Notes: generated by a model not told the origin, from the sequence alone. A DNA stretch of 64,000 nt from Halorubrum trapanicum (GCF_017873555.1 NZ_JAGGKE010000004.1:1-64000), one strand, 5' to 3'. Shown: positions 33,844-43,102, counted from the first letter of the stretch. A program made the numbers and translations.

Positions 33844-34911
33844 CTACCGCGGCGTCCAGGAGTCGCACGCCTCCATGTCGTCCATCAGCTCGTCGTAGTG
33901 CGCGCAGTAGGGGCGCATCCCGTCGTCGGTCCGGACGTAGTCGAACTTCGCGCAGTTACCGCAGTAGGTGTCGCCCGGCCCGTCGCGCGCGGACGGGGAT
34001 CCGGGGGAGGGCGCGGACTCCGGCGCCGCCGGCGACGACGGCCCGTCCGTCGGGCTCGCGTCGTCGAGCGGCGAGGTGATGTCGGTGTCGGCGCTGCCGC
34101 CGTCGCTCACGCCCGGCGAGCCGGGACCGCTCGTTCCGGAGCGGGTCGTCCCGCTCGATCGCCCTGCTGCGGCGTTCGACGGTCCGGAGTCGGCCGGCGC
34201 TGCGGACGAACCGTCCGACGGTCCGGAGTCGGTCGGCGTTGCGGGCGAACCGTCCGACGGGGAGCCGGGTCCACCTCGCGACGGGGCGCTCCCGGAGTCG
34301 CCCGCGGGGCGGTTCGTCTGGGTCTCGACGTCGCCGTCCGGGGTCCCGCCGAGGAGCCCGACGCCGCCGCGGCTGCCCAACTGGTCGCGGGAGACTTCGA
34401 CGACCCTCGTCTCCCCCTTGTGGGTCACCTCCATCGTGACGGTGCCGCCGGGGTCGTTGCGGGTCTTGAAGTTCGCGACGCCGACAAACACGCTCCACAG
34501 CGTCGTCGCGGCGCCGAGGAAGTAGACGCCCGCGGTCGGGAGGGTGAGGTCGGTCAGCTCCGGGCGCGGCCCGCCCACCCACTGCTGGGGGTACGCGTGC
34601 GCGAACAGCGCGACGCCGAGACACATGACGGCCGCGCCGACGACCGCCGCGGCGTAGGTGCTGCGGTCGGCCGGGAGGACGGCCATCACGCCGAGCAGTA
34701 CGAGCGGGACGCCGACGCCGCCGAGGACTCCGCCGACCTCTCGGGCCGTGCCCGCGGAGTAGCCCGCCGGCAGCACCACCTCGGCCGCCACGAGGATGCC
34801 CGCGACGACGAGCAACGCGCCCGCGACGAACGAACCCACACCGAGATAGAGCCGACGCGGGTCGACCCCGGAGCGTCCCCGTCCGCCGTACGCTTCCGAG
34901 AGACTGGTCAT
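33844..34911 (-). CDS. Membrane protein with long disordered linker and C-terminal cysteine motif
   Basis: A 355-residue protein. Four hydrophobic segments lie in residues 20-155 (first LYLGVGSFVAGALLVVAGIL). A short beta domain follows (VTMEVTHKGETRVVEVSR), then about 120 residues of Ser/Pro/Gly/Asp-rich linker with repeats such as TDSGPSDGSS. The C-terminus carries YCGNCAKFDY and YCAHYDELMDDMEACDSW, a possible zinc site. It resembles a haloarchaeal DUF7139-type family; the function is unknown. Start ATG 34911. Confidence 0.8.
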   Translation of the reverse strand: MTSLSEAYGGRGRSGVDPRRLYLGVGSFVAGALLVVAGILVAAEVVLPAGYSAGTAREVGGVLGGVGVPLVLLGVMAVLPADRSTYAAAVVGAAVMCLGVALFAHAYPQQWVGGPRPELTDLTLPTAGVYFLGAATTLWSVFVGVANFKTRNDPGGTVTMEVTHKGETRVVEVSRDQLGSRGGVGLLGGTPDGDVETQTNRPAGDSGSAPSRGGPGSPSDGSPATPTDSGPSDGSSAAPADSGPSNAAAGRSSGTTRSGTSGPGSPGVSDGGSADTDITSPLDDASPTDGPSSPAAPESAPSPGSPSARDGPGDTYCGNCAKFDYVRTDDGMRPYCAHYDELMDDMEACDSWTPR

Positions 34912-35016
34912 AGGCGGGGTACGTCGTCCACCGTGAAAACAGTACGTCAGACGATCACGGATCGCGGGCGACCGCGACCGAGGACTGCGGGCGAAACGGG
35001 CGGGACGACGCCCGGT

Positions 35017-36077
35017 TCAGACGAGCGCGTCCACGTCGACGTGGTCGCCGAGCAGCTCGGCCATCCGGTCGACCGTCCGCACGTCGCGCGTGCGGCCGCC
35101 GCGGACGATCTCCTCGGCGCGGTCGATGGCGGTGACGGTGTCGGTGTTCACCGCCAGCACGGGCTTGCCGGCGTCCGCCGCCTTGCCGAGCACCGCGCCC
35201 GAGGGGCGGTGGCCGCCGGTGAGGACGAGACAGGCCACCCCGGAGGCGTCGAGCGCCGCGGTCTGGACGTCCGCGCGGTCGCCGCCGGTGATGACGGCGG
35301 CGTCGCGGGCGCGCCGGAAGTAGCGGAGCGCCTCGTCGCCGCCCATCGCACCGACGAGGAAGCGCTCGACGAACGCGTCGGTGGGCGCGTCGGTGAGCAG
35401 TTCGGCGCCCAGCTCGTCCGCCAGCTCGCCGACCGTGACGCCCGCCAGCTCCTTCTCGTACGGGAGCGCGCCGAACACCGTGATCCCCTTCGATTCGAGG
35501 AACGGGATCCCGTCCTGGTCGAGCGACTCAAGGCGTCGTCGGACACCTTGTTGAACACGACGCCGGCGAGGCGGTCGCCGAACGCGTCGGCGGCCGCCAG
35601 CACCTCGTCGAGGTCGTTCGGCGAGCCGTACTCGGCGACGAGGACGACCCGCGCGTCGAGCAGCTCCGCGACGTCGACGTCGGTCAGGTCGACGACGCCG
35701 CCGGTGGTCCAGCTGCCGCCGCCCTCGACGAACACCCGGTCGTGGTCGGCCGCGATCGCGTCGTACTCCTCGCGGATCCGGTCGCGTAAGGCGTCCGGGT
35801 CCTCCGTGCCGCGGATCGCGCCCTCGACGAACGTCGGCGAGTAGACGACCGGCTCCATCTGGTGCATCTCGGCGTCCAAGCCGAGCACCTCGCGGGCGAG
35901 CATCGGGTCCTGATCGAGCGTCTTGCCGACGTTCGACTGGAGCCGGGTGCCCTTCGGTTTCATGTAGCCGACGCTGCGGTCGCGCTCGGCGGCGAGCCGC
36001 GCGAGGGCGACGGTGATCGCTGTCTTTCCGGCGCTGTCTCCGGTCGCGGTGACGAGTGTGGTGGGTGTGTCAGTCAT
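35017..36077 (-). pseudogene. BioD-like/DRTGG phosphotransacetylase-type protein, frameshifted
   Basis: Two frames give one recognisable protein. From ATG 36077 the N-terminal P-loop domain (TATGDSAGKTAITVALA) reads through KGTRLQSNVGKTLDQDPML to VVFNKVSDDAL. A frame change near 35529 leads into the C-terminal DRTGG domain, VFGALPYEKELAGVTVGELA. Adding one base restores a continuous 353-residue frame, and the expected SDDALESLDQDGIPFLES reads through. A G on the coding strand seems missing from GCCTTGGAGTC. The gene overlaps the acyl-CoA synthetase gene by eight bases, a conserved pairing in haloarchaea as I recall it. It may be an assembly error rather than true loss. Confidence 0.85.
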
Positions 36078-38244
36078 CGGTGGGTTCCTCCGCGTCGAGC
36101 GGCTTCGGGTCGGTCTCCGCGTCGGTCTCCGGCGGGTCGAGCGCCTCCGGGTCGACGGTGAGTCTCACGTCGACGGCGGCGGCGTTCGTGCCGCCGTCGT
36201 CGTCGGGCAGTGCGACGAGGGGGTTGATGTCGAGTTCGAGGACGGCCGGGAAGTCGGTGACCAGCTGCGAGAGCCGGCCGATCGTCTCGATCACGGCGTC
36301 GACGTCGACCGGGTCGCGGCCGCGGGCGCCCCGCAACAGCGGCGCCGACTGGATCTCCTCGGTCATCTCGCGGGCCTCCGGCTCCGAGACGGGCGCGACG
36401 CGGAAGGTGGTGTCTTCCATCACCTCCACGAAGATGCCGCCCAGCCCGAACATCAGCAGCGGGCCGAACTGCGGGTCGCGGTTCATCCCGACGATGGTCT
36501 CGACGCCGTCGTCGAGGTCGACCATCTCCTGTACCTGAACGCCGAGCACGGTCGCGTCCGGCTGGTAGTTGCGCGCGCGGGTGATCAGGTCCTCGTAGGT
36601 GTCGGCCACGTCCGCGTCCGCGACGCCGACGGCGACGCCGCCGATGTCGGACTTATGCAGGATGTCCGGCGAGACGATCTTCATCACCACGTCGCCGTCG
36701 ACGCCTTCGGCGACCTCGCGGGCGCGCTCCGGCGAGTCGACGATCTCGCCGTCCGGCGTCGGGATGCCGTACGCGTCGAGCAGCTCCATCGCCTCGACGC
36801 CCAAGCGGTTGTCGTCGCGGTCGCGAACCGTGCCGAGGATCTCGCGGGCGCGCTCGCGGTCGACGTCGAACGACATCGGCTCGGCGTACTCCCGGGCCTT
36901 GATGTCGCGGTAGGTCGCGAGCGTCGCGAGGCTGTCGATGGCGCGCGCGGGGTCGAAGTAACAGGGGATCCCCTGCGCCTGGAGCTGCTGTTTCGGCTCG
37001 CGGGTCCGGTCGCCGCCCATCAGACAGGCGGCGACGGGCGCGTCCATCTCCTCGCTGACCGCCTCGATGGCGTCCGCGAGGTCCGCGAAGTCGATCGTCG
37101 CCGTCGGCGCGGCCAACACGAGGGCGGCGCCGACGTTGTCGTCGGCGACGGTGATCTCGAGCGCCTCGCGGAACCGGTCGACGTCGGCGTCGCCGATCAC
37201 GTCGACCGGGTTGTGGATGTTCGCCTCGCCGGGCATCGACTCGGCGAGCCGATCGGTCGTCTCCCCGGTGAACGACGCCATGTCGAGGTCGGCGTCGCCG
37301 ACCGCGTCGGTCGCCATCACGCCGGGACCGCCGGCGTTCGTGACGATGGCGACGCTGTCGGTGTCGGGAAGCGGCTGGCTCCCGAGGATGCCCGCGGCGT
37401 CGAACAGCTCGTCGACCGACTCCGCGCGGATCACCCCGGCCTGGTCGAGACCGGCCTCGTACGCCTTGTCGGAGCCGGCGAGCGTCCCCGTGTGCGAGGA
37501 GGCGGCCTGCGCGCCCGCGCTCGTCCGCCCCGACTTCACCGCGACGATCGGGGTGTCTTGGGTCGTCTCGCGGGCGGTCTCGATGAACTCGCGGCCGTCC
37601 TCGATCCCCTCGAGGTAGCCGATGATCACGTCTGTCTCCTCGTCGGCCCCCCAGTGGTCGACGAAGTCCGTCTCGTCGAGGACCGCCTTGTTGCCGAGCG
37701 AGACGACGTCCTTGAACCCGATCCCGTTGTCGTTGGCCCAGTCGAGGACCGCGGTGACGAACGCGCCGGACTGGCTCATAAAGGAGAGTCCGCCCGGGAG
37801 CGCGTTCTCCGGGCCGAACGTCGCGTTCATCCCCGAGGGAGTCGACATGATCCCCAGGCTGTTGGGACCGACGAGGTTCAGGTCGTACTCGTCGGCTATC
37901 TCCGCGAGGCGACGCTCCCTCGCCGCTCCGTCCTCCCCCGTCTCGCCGAACCCGGCGGTGATCACGACGACGTTGCGCACCCCGGCCTCGCCGCACGCCT
38001 CGATGGCGTCCAACACGATAGACGGGGGGACGACGACGACCGCGACGTCGGCGTCCGCGTCGGCGACGTCGTCGACACAGGGCGTGTCGAGCACCTCGTC
38101 GTAGTTCGGGTTGACGGGGACCGTGTCGCCGTCGAAGTCGTCGAGGAGATTCGACGTGACGGCGCGCCCGACGGCGCCCTCGCGGGCGGTGGCGCCGACG
38201 ACGGCGACCCGGTCCGGGTCGAACAGCTCATTGAGCGTACCCAT
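36070..38244 (-). CDS. ADP-forming acetyl/acyl-CoA synthetase (single-chain ACD)
   Basis: A fused alpha-beta acetate-CoA ligase (ADP-forming) of 724 residues, which makes ATP from acyl-CoA in archaea. The N-terminal CoA-binding domain has VAVVGATAREGAVGRAV. The ligase domain holds the phosphohistidine region SSHTGTLAGSDKAYEAGL. The C-terminal ATP-grasp domain has VVMKIVSPDILHKSDIGGV, FGLGGIFVEVMED and ELDINPLVA. ATG 38244 is used; a TTG one codon upstream is less likely. The acyl substrate range is unknown. It is co-transcribed with the frameshifted DRTGG gene. Confidence 0.92.
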   Translation of the reverse strand: MGTLNELFDPDRVAVVGATAREGAVGRAVTSNLLDDFDGDTVPVNPNYDEVLDTPCVDDVADADADVAVVVVPPSIVLDAIEACGEAGVRNVVVITAGFGETGEDGAARERRLAEIADEYDLNLVGPNSLGIMSTPSGMNATFGPENALPGGLSFMSQSGAFVTAVLDWANDNGIGFKDVVSLGNKAVLDETDFVDHWGADEETDVIIGYLEGIEDGREFIETARETTQDTPIVAVKSGRTSAGAQAASSHTGTLAGSDKAYEAGLDQAGVIRAESVDELFDAAGILGSQPLPDTDSVAIVTNAGGPGVMATDAVGDADLDMASFTGETTDRLAESMPGEANIHNPVDVIGDADVDRFREALEITVADDNVGAALVLAAPTATIDFADLADAIEAVSEEMDAPVAACLMGGDRTREPKQQLQAQGIPCYFDPARAIDSLATLATYRDIKAREYAEPMSFDVDRERAREILGTVRDRDDNRLGVEAMELLDAYGIPTPDGEIVDSPERAREVAEGVDGDVVMKIVSPDILHKSDIGGVAVGVADADVADTYEDLITRARNYQPDATVLGVQVQEMVDLDDGVETIVGMNRDPQFGPLLMFGLGGIFVEVMEDTTFRVAPVSEPEAREMTEEIQSAPLLRGARGRDPVDVDAVIETIGRLSQLVTDFPAVLELDINPLVALPDDDGGTNAAAVDVRLTVDPEALDPPETDAETDPKPLDAEEPTDD

Positions 38245-38333
38245 CAACGCGGGAGTACGCGAAGCGTCGGCTTAAGATCGGTGGGAGGTTCTTCGAAATC
38301 GGAGTCAACGATGAACGATCGATCGGGTTTCGG

Positions 38334-40073
38334 TCAGGGGTCCGTCGATCCCGACGGCGGGTCGGGGGCGGCGTCGGCGTCCTCGGACTCGGGGGCCGAG
38401 GCGGACTCAGTGACCGTCCCGTCGGCAGCGTCTACCGCGTCGGACTCGGGGGCCGAGGCGGACTCGGCGACCGTCCCGTCGGCGGCGTCTGTAGCGCCCG
38501 ACTCGGAGCCGACGGCTTCGGAGCCGGCGGCCGTCGCCGTCGGCCCGCCGTCCGGTTCGACCGACGGCGGGCTGACCTCCGGGGTCGCCCGGCGACCTCG
38601 GTCCGCCACCGAGAAGGCGGGGTCGCAGTCGGCGTCGGGGACGCTGATCGTCACCTCGTTGCCGTCGGCGCCGGCGTCGAACGCGAGGTCGCCGCCGGAG
38701 CGGTCCGCGATCCAGTAGACGAGCCACAGCCCCATCCCGCCGGTGTGTCTGAGGTCGTCCATCTTCCACCGATCGGTGATGGGGTCCCGCTCGGCCGGCG
38801 GGATCGGCGGCGCGTTGTCCCGGACCGCGATCTCGACGCGGTCGGCGGGGGCGGTAACCTCGATCTCGACCGTCGGCGTCGCCTCCGCGTGCTCGATCGC
38901 GTTCTCGATCAGCTCGGCGATCGCGTAGTCGAGCTCGGAGTGCGTGAACGCGCGCACGTCGGGGGAACAGGAGACGGAGACGTCGGCGGCTGCCTCGCTC
39001 GCGTCCCCGACGGCGTCCGCCACCGCGCTCTCGACGAGCGGGGCGACGCGGAGCGGCTGGGGCGGCTCGTGTTGCCGGAGGAGGTCGATCACGCCGCGCT
39101 GCTTTTCGGCGGTGGTCAACAGGTCGTTGGCGACCCGGCGGACCGTCTCCGCGTGGTCGATCAGGTCGGCGGCGAGCTCGGCCAGATCGGCGTCGGAGGG
39201 GCGGTCGTCCGCCGTCGGCTCCGTCGACGCCGCGGCGACGGACTCGGTGACCCGGTCGACGATCCGCTCCGCGGTGCCGTCGACGATGTTCATGTCGTTG
39301 CGGATCGTGTGCCGGAGCAGGTTGTCCATCACCGTGAGCTGGCGCTCCCGGCGGTACTCGTCGGTGACGTCGCGGGCGAAGCCGGTGACCGCGACGACCG
39401 CGCCGTCCTCCGTCACGGGGCGCGCGGGCACCCGGGCCCAGGTGGTCCGCCCCTCCTGTGACCCGATCCGGTAGTCGAGGTTCGTCGGCTTGCCGGCGGA
39501 GAGCCGCTCCATCGCGCGCTCGACGTCCGGTCGGTCGTCCGGGTGGACCGCCTCCAAGAACGACTGCGGTCGTTGTTCGAGCGTTTCGGGGTCGATTCCG
39601 AACACGGACTCGACCGCGCCGTTGACGAACAGCAGTTCGCTCCAGTCGGCGCTGAACATCCACAGCACGTCCGGCGAAGTCGAGGCGATGGTCTCCAGGC
39701 GCCGGCGGGACTCGACCTCGAGGGTGACGTCGCGAGAGCTCAGCGCGTAGCCGTCCAGCCCGGTCTCCGCGGGCGGGAACACCCGGCTGCGGAACCACAC
39801 CCAGTCGCCGTCGGCGGTCTGGTAGCGGTACTCCAGCGCGGCGTCCGGCGGCGTGCCGTCGGCGACGAGGGCGTCGAACGCGGCGCGAACGCGGTCGGCG
39901 TCGTCCGGGTGAACCAGATCGAACGCGTCCGTCCCGACCAGGTCGTCGGGGTCGAACCCGAGCAGGTCGCGCGTGGCCGCGTTGAGGTACCGGAACCGTC
40001 CCGCCTCGTCGATCACCGCGATCTTGTCTTGCGCGAGATCGATGAGGGTCTCTGGCTCCGGCGAGCGAGACAT
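38334..40073 (-). CDS. Cytoplasmic PAS-PAS sensor histidine kinase
   Basis: A 579-residue kinase with no membrane segment. Two PAS/PAC modules cover about residues 8-125 (DLLGFDPDDLVGTDAFDLVH) and 130-245 (VLWMFSADWSELLFVNGAVE). The H-box is LLRHTIRNDMNIVDG near 255. The N-box is AELIENAIEHAE near 400 and the G-box DLRHTGGMGLWLVYWIAD near 460. The final 100 residues are disordered and contain a duplicated unit (DAADGTVAESASAPESD and a near copy), matching a direct repeat in DNA around 38390-38490. No response regulator is encoded nearby. The ligand is unknown. Confidence 0.92.
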   Translation of the reverse strand: MSRSPEPETLIDLAQDKIAVIDEAGRFRYLNAATRDLLGFDPDDLVGTDAFDLVHPDDADRVRAAFDALVADGTPPDAALEYRYQTADGDWVWFRSRVFPPAETGLDGYALSSRDVTLEVESRRRLETIASTSPDVLWMFSADWSELLFVNGAVESVFGIDPETLEQRPQSFLEAVHPDDRPDVERAMERLSAGKPTNLDYRIGSQEGRTTWARVPARPVTEDGAVVAVTGFARDVTDEYRRERQLTVMDNLLRHTIRNDMNIVDGTAERIVDRVTESVAAASTEPTADDRPSDADLAELAADLIDHAETVRRVANDLLTTAEKQRGVIDLLRQHEPPQPLRVAPLVESAVADAVGDASEAAADVSVSCSPDVRAFTHSELDYAIAELIENAIEHAEATPTVEIEVTAPADRVEIAVRDNAPPIPPAERDPITDRWKMDDLRHTGGMGLWLVYWIADRSGGDLAFDAGADGNEVTISVPDADCDPAFSVADRGRRATPEVSPPSVEPDGGPTATAAGSEAVGSESGATDAADGTVAESASAPESDAVDAADGTVTESASAPESEDADAAPDPPSGSTDP

Positions 40074-40176
40074 ACGGTGTAGGTTCGCGAACGGACCTAT
40101 AACGTTGACCGTGTGATTATCACGTTCGAAAAGGAGCGTCGCACGGCGTGACGCCGGTGGTCTCCGCGGTCGGCGG

Positions 40177-40563
40177 TCAGTCGGCCGAGACGCCGGGGGC
40201 GTCGAGCGCGACGGCGAGCGGGTCGGTCCCGTCGCCGTCGACCGCGAGCGTGACGCCGTCGTCGCCGAGTTCGACGGCGGCGTTCGCGGCGTCGCGGACG
40301 TACTCGGCGGCGTGGTCGCCGTCCGGGTCGAACCTGACCCCCTCGGCGAGCAGCGGCGTCTCGCTTAACAGCTCGACCTTCCGGTAGGCGGTCGAGAGCG
40401 CGATGTCGCAGTCCTCGGCCAGCTCGCTCGTCGTCTTCGGCGTCGCCGCGGCCGCGAGGATCGCCCGGCAGTCGCCGTCGGCGAGCGCCTCGAACGTCGC
40501 GTCGAGCGCCGCGTCCGCCTCGGTCGTCGTCGTGCCGTCGGTCGCGCGCGCGGGTCGTTTCAT
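40177..40563 (-). CDS. ArsR-like winged-helix regulator
   Basis: A 128-residue protein beginning at ATG 40563. The winged helix spans about residues 20-85: LDATFEALADGDCRAILAAA, then TTSELAEDCDIALSTAYRKV and ETPLLAEGVRFD. The C-terminal third (GDDGVTLAVDGDGTDPLAV) is a short acidic strand region. It is divergent from the Bat-type regulator gene. A TATA-like GTATATAC lies only about 10 bases before the start, closer than normal, so the true transcript may begin elsewhere, for instance from GGTATAAAACC around 40616-40626. Confidence 0.85.
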   Translation of the reverse strand: MKRPARATDGTTTTEADAALDATFEALADGDCRAILAAAATPKTTSELAEDCDIALSTAYRKVELLSETPLLAEGVRFDPDGDHAAEYVRDAANAAVELGDDGVTLAVDGDGTDPLAVALDAPGVSAD

Positions 40564-40678
40564 ATCTGTATATACCGGCTCCAGCCCCCCGAACGGTGAC
40601 CCATCATATGCTGGGGGTTTTATACCGCGGCGCCGCGCCCGCCAACGTTTTTGCCCGGGACGGGTACGGACGAACGAG

Positions 40679-41311
40679 ATGGGATCGGGAATCCGGGCGG
40701 AGGTCTCGCTGCCGACCGCGCTGTCCCCGTTCGACGGCGTCGTCGACGGAGCGACACCGGTCACCGGCGTCTCGCGGTGTACGCCCGCGGACGACCGCGA
40801 GCGCCTGGTCGTGGAGTTCATCGCGGACGCCGACCTGTCGGTCCCCGAGGAGGTCGAGGTCGTCTTCGACTACGGCGGGCGCGCGGCCTACCGGTTCGAG
40901 GCGACGGTCGATCCGGACTCGCCGTTCGCCGTCCTCGACCGCCACGAGACCCCCGTCTCGGAGGCGGTGATCCGCGACGGGCGGCTCCGGCTCACCTTCC
41001 ACGCGAGCGACCTGCCGACGCTGCGGTCGGTGTTGGAGGCGTTTCGCGAGGGGTGTCCGGAGATGGAGGTGTTGCGCTTGCTCCAGTCGACGACGACGCC
41101 GACAGAGTCGGACCTGGTCACCGTCGACCGGAGCGAGCTGACGGAGCGCCAGCGCGAGGTGCTCGCGGCAGCCTACGAGGCGGGGTACTTCGACCACCCG
41201 AAACGGGCCAACGCCGGCGAGGTGGCCGAGTCGCTGGGCATCGGCCGGTCGACGTTCACGGAACACCTCGCGGCCGCCCAGCGGAAGCTGTTCGGGTCGC
41301 TGCTCGACTGA
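40679..41311 (+). CDS. Bacterioopsin-activator-type HTH regulator
   Basis: A 210-residue protein from ATG 40679. Residues 1-150 form the beta-rich N-terminal domain typical of Bat-type proteins (RLVVEFIADADLSVPEEVEV; SEAVIRDGRLRLTFHASDLP). The C-terminal HTH-10 domain has ELTERQREVLAAAYEAGYFD followed by NAGEVAESLGIGRSTFTEHL. Members regulate bop and many other haloarchaeal genes. It is divergent from the ArsR-like gene. The open frame extends upstream but that part is the antisense of the ArsR gene. Confidence 0.92.
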   Translation: MGSGIRAEVSLPTALSPFDGVVDGATPVTGVSRCTPADDRERLVVEFIADADLSVPEEVEVVFDYGGRAAYRFEATVDPDSPFAVLDRHETPVSEAVIRDGRLRLTFHASDLPTLRSVLEAFREGCPEMEVLRLLQSTTTPTESDLVTVDRSELTERQREVLAAAYEAGYFDHPKRANAGEVAESLGIGRSTFTEHLAAAQRKLFGSLLD

Positions 41312-41375
41312 TCGCGTTCCGACGCCCCGAGAATCCGAGTCCCGTTTGATGAGCGTGGGGATCGTACACACAGCC

Positions 41376-41534
41376 ATGACGCCCACACCGACGCACACCT
41401 TCGTCTGCCCGGAGTGTCGGCGCTCGATCGAGGTGGACGACGCGATGCGAGCGACGCTGCTCGAAACGGGCTGCGTCGTCTGCGGCGCGCCGGTCACCGA
41501 GGAGGACATCGGCGGCGCGCCGGCGCTCGGGTGA
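41376..41534 (+). CDS. Small zinc-ribbon protein
   Basis: A 52-residue protein from ATG 41376 with two cysteine pairs, FVCPECRRSIEVDD and GCVVCGAPVTEED, spaced for a treble-clef or zinc-ribbon fold. The remainder is short and polar. Haloarchaea carry many such single-domain zinc proteins, several of which affect growth, motility or biofilm when deleted, but no role is known for this one. It follows the HTH regulator by 64 bases on the same strand. Confidence rests on the motif and on codon use. Confidence 0.8.
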   Translation: MTPTPTHTFVCPECRRSIEVDDAMRATLLETGCVVCGAPVTEEDIGGAPALG

Positions 41535-41669
41535 GGTCCCTCGCGGTCCCCGCTCCGAACCGCCGCGTGTCGCGTCCGTCACGTCTCGACTCATCGCGTC
41601 CCCGTCTTCTCGCGTCCGGTCCCGCGTCGTCTCGTGCCCTTTATGCCGCCGTGCGAAGAAATTCGGGGT

Positions 41670-42125
41670 ATGCCGACGAACAGCGAGGTCGAGATGTCGC
41701 CGGCCGAGGTGGACGCGCTCCTCTCTCGCCACGAGACGGGCGTACTCGCGCTCGCGCGCGACGACGCGCCGTACGCCATCCCGATCTCCTACGGATACGA
41801 CGCGGACGACCGCGCCCTGTACCTCCGGCTGGTGTCGACGCCCGACAGCGAGAAGCGCGAGTTCCTCGCGTCGACGCCGCAGGCCCGGATCGTGGTGTAC
41901 GAGGACGAAGCGGACGAGTACGCAAGCGTCGTCGGCGTCGGCGCCCTCGAACGGGTCGACCTCGACGAGCTCACCCCGGAGACGATCGCGCAGTACGGCG
42001 AGGCGCAGCGCCCCCTCTTCGAGATCTGGGCCGACGACAAGCCGGACCTCGACATCGAGCTCTACCGCTTCGAGCCCGAGAAACTGACCGGGCGCACGGT
42101 CGTCGTCGAGCGCGACGAGGAGTAA
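41670..42125 (+). CDS. Pyridoxamine 5'-phosphate oxidase-family flavin-binding protein
   Basis: A 151-residue split-barrel protein from ATG 41670. The N-terminal VDALLSRHETGVLALARDDA and YAIPISYGYDADDRALYLRL are the family opening. The segment VYEDEADEYASVVGVGALER forms the second half of the barrel. Such proteins bind FMN or F420 in dimers and reduce or sense small molecules; the substrate is unknown. There is no obvious operon partner. Confidence 0.88.
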   Translation: MPTNSEVEMSPAEVDALLSRHETGVLALARDDAPYAIPISYGYDADDRALYLRLVSTPDSEKREFLASTPQARIVVYEDEADEYASVVGVGALERVDLDELTPETIAQYGEAQRPLFEIWADDKPDLDIELYRFEPEKLTGRTVVVERDEE

Positions 42126-42141
42126 GGAGTCACAACGTCGT

Positions 42142-42552
42142 TCAGCGCCAGACAGTCGACTCAGTCACGAACTCCTCGTCGTTGGTGACGATCGCTTCAG
42201 TACCCCGGACGCGATGGTTGGCGATAAGCAGCGCGTCGTGGAGGGTGTATTGGTCGATCAGACTCCCATACACCGCGAGGTCGTGGTCGTCGCTCGGAGC
42301 GATCCGTACCGGTCCGTCGGTGACGAGTCCACGTAACACCGCGTTCGGCGTCGTGTCGACCCCGACGCCTGCGATCGACTCCTTGTTGACCGCGGTCCAG
42401 ATCGCCTCGCTGACGGCGACTGTCGGCGCCTCGACGATGTCGACACCGCGCTCGGCGCGTTCGAACACGTCGTCGGCAGCGGACGGCAGGCTGTCGACGA
42501 GGTACCGAGCCATCGCGACGCCATCGACGGTGTAGCGGGTCACGGCTGCCAC
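42142..42552 (-). CDS. PIN-domain toxin (VapC-like)
   Basis: A 136-residue PIN-domain protein, a predicted ribonuclease toxin. The conserved acidic residues lie in YTVDGVAMARYLVD (first Asp), APTVAVSEAIW (Glu), YTLHDALLIA (Asp) and VTNDEEF (Asp). The most upstream start is GTG 42552, which overlaps the AbrB-like gene by 13 bases; a second GTG nine bases later is equally possible. The pairing with AbrB rather than a ribbon-helix antitoxin is common in archaea. Confidence 0.88.
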   Translation of the reverse strand: MAAVTRYTVDGVAMARYLVDSLPSAADDVFERAERGVDIVEAPTVAVSEAIWTAVNKESIAGVGVDTTPNAVLRGLVTDGPVRIAPSDDHDLAVYGSLIDQYTLHDALLIANHRVRGTEAIVTNDEEFVTESTVWR

Positions 42553-42818
42553 TCGCTTCGACGCTTCTCACGGATCTCGGCTTCCATCTCCGCGGCCATC
42601 TCCTCACGCTTCGCTTCGGAGACGTCCTCGTCGACGAGCATCCCGCGGCCCGCCGACCCCGTCGCCTTCCGGACGCGAATTCCGTCGTCAGTCTTCTCCC
42701 AGCGAATTTCGTCGCCTTCCTCCAGTCCGAACTCCTCGCGGAGCGCTTTCGGGATCGTCACCTGTCCCTTCCGCGTGATACGGGTCGTTCGATCGTCGCT
42801 TTCGCTGTCAGTACTCAT
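42540..42818 (-). CDS. AbrB/MazE-type antitoxin
   Basis: A 92-residue protein from ATG 42818. The swapped-hairpin AbrB domain is RITRKGQVTIPKALREEFGL followed by EEGDEIRWEKTDDGIRVRK. The C-terminal helical arm (SEAKREEMAAEMEAEIREKR) probably wraps the PIN toxin. It should neutralise the toxin and repress the operon. Repeated GTACT motifs in front of it are candidate operators. Stop and toxin start overlap. Confidence 0.9.
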   Translation of the reverse strand: MSTDSESDDRTTRITRKGQVTIPKALREEFGLEEGDEIRWEKTDDGIRVRKATGSAGRGMLVDEDVSEAKREEMAAEMEAEIREKRRSEWQP

Positions 42819-42850
42819 GCGAAGTACTACGCACTGTACTACATTAAATA
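42811..42850 (-). promoter_or_regulatory. Repeated GTACT motifs in the antitoxin promoter
   Basis: GTACT occurs at 42811, 42824 and 42836, the last two within direct copies of GTACTAC (42824-42830 and 42836-42842). Spacing of 12-13 bases is close to one helical turn. A+T-rich ATTAAATAC next to them (42844-42852) serves as TATA on the minus strand. The arrangement fits autorepression by the AbrB-like antitoxin. Confidence 0.5.
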
Positions 42851-42907
42851 CACCGAGTGTTGAGCGACGGTCGCAGATGGGCAGTATCGAGTCGATCAGG
42901 ACCACAG

Positions 42908-43102
42908 TCAAACGTCCGAGAGTGACGTTAGCCCGTCTCGATCCGCGTCCTCCAACTCCTGAAAACGTCGTTCGAGGTCGCGTCGTCGGCGCTGCTGTGC
43001 GAGTTGCTTCAGTAGGTCGTCGTACGTCTGGCCCGGTTCCTTGAGCTCGTGGAGCACCTTCCGAGTTTCCTCGGTTACCGGAACGTGTTCGTCCGCCGGC
43101 AT
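42908..43102 (-). CDS. Small antitoxin-like protein without a matching toxin
   Basis: A 64-residue protein from ATG 43102: EHVPVTEETRKVLHELKEPG, then TYDDLLKQLAQQRRRRDLER and an acidic tail. It matches the layout of VapB-like or DUF7557-type archaeal antitoxins, in which an N-terminal DNA-binding strand is followed by a helix that contacts the toxin. The toxin gene expected just downstream is absent; instead the AbrB/PIN pair follows after 90 bases. It may be an orphan or may serve the same PIN toxin. Confidence 0.75.
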   Translation of the reverse strand: MPADEHVPVTEETRKVLHELKEPGQTYDDLLKQLAQQRRRRDLERRFQELEDADRDGLTSLSDV

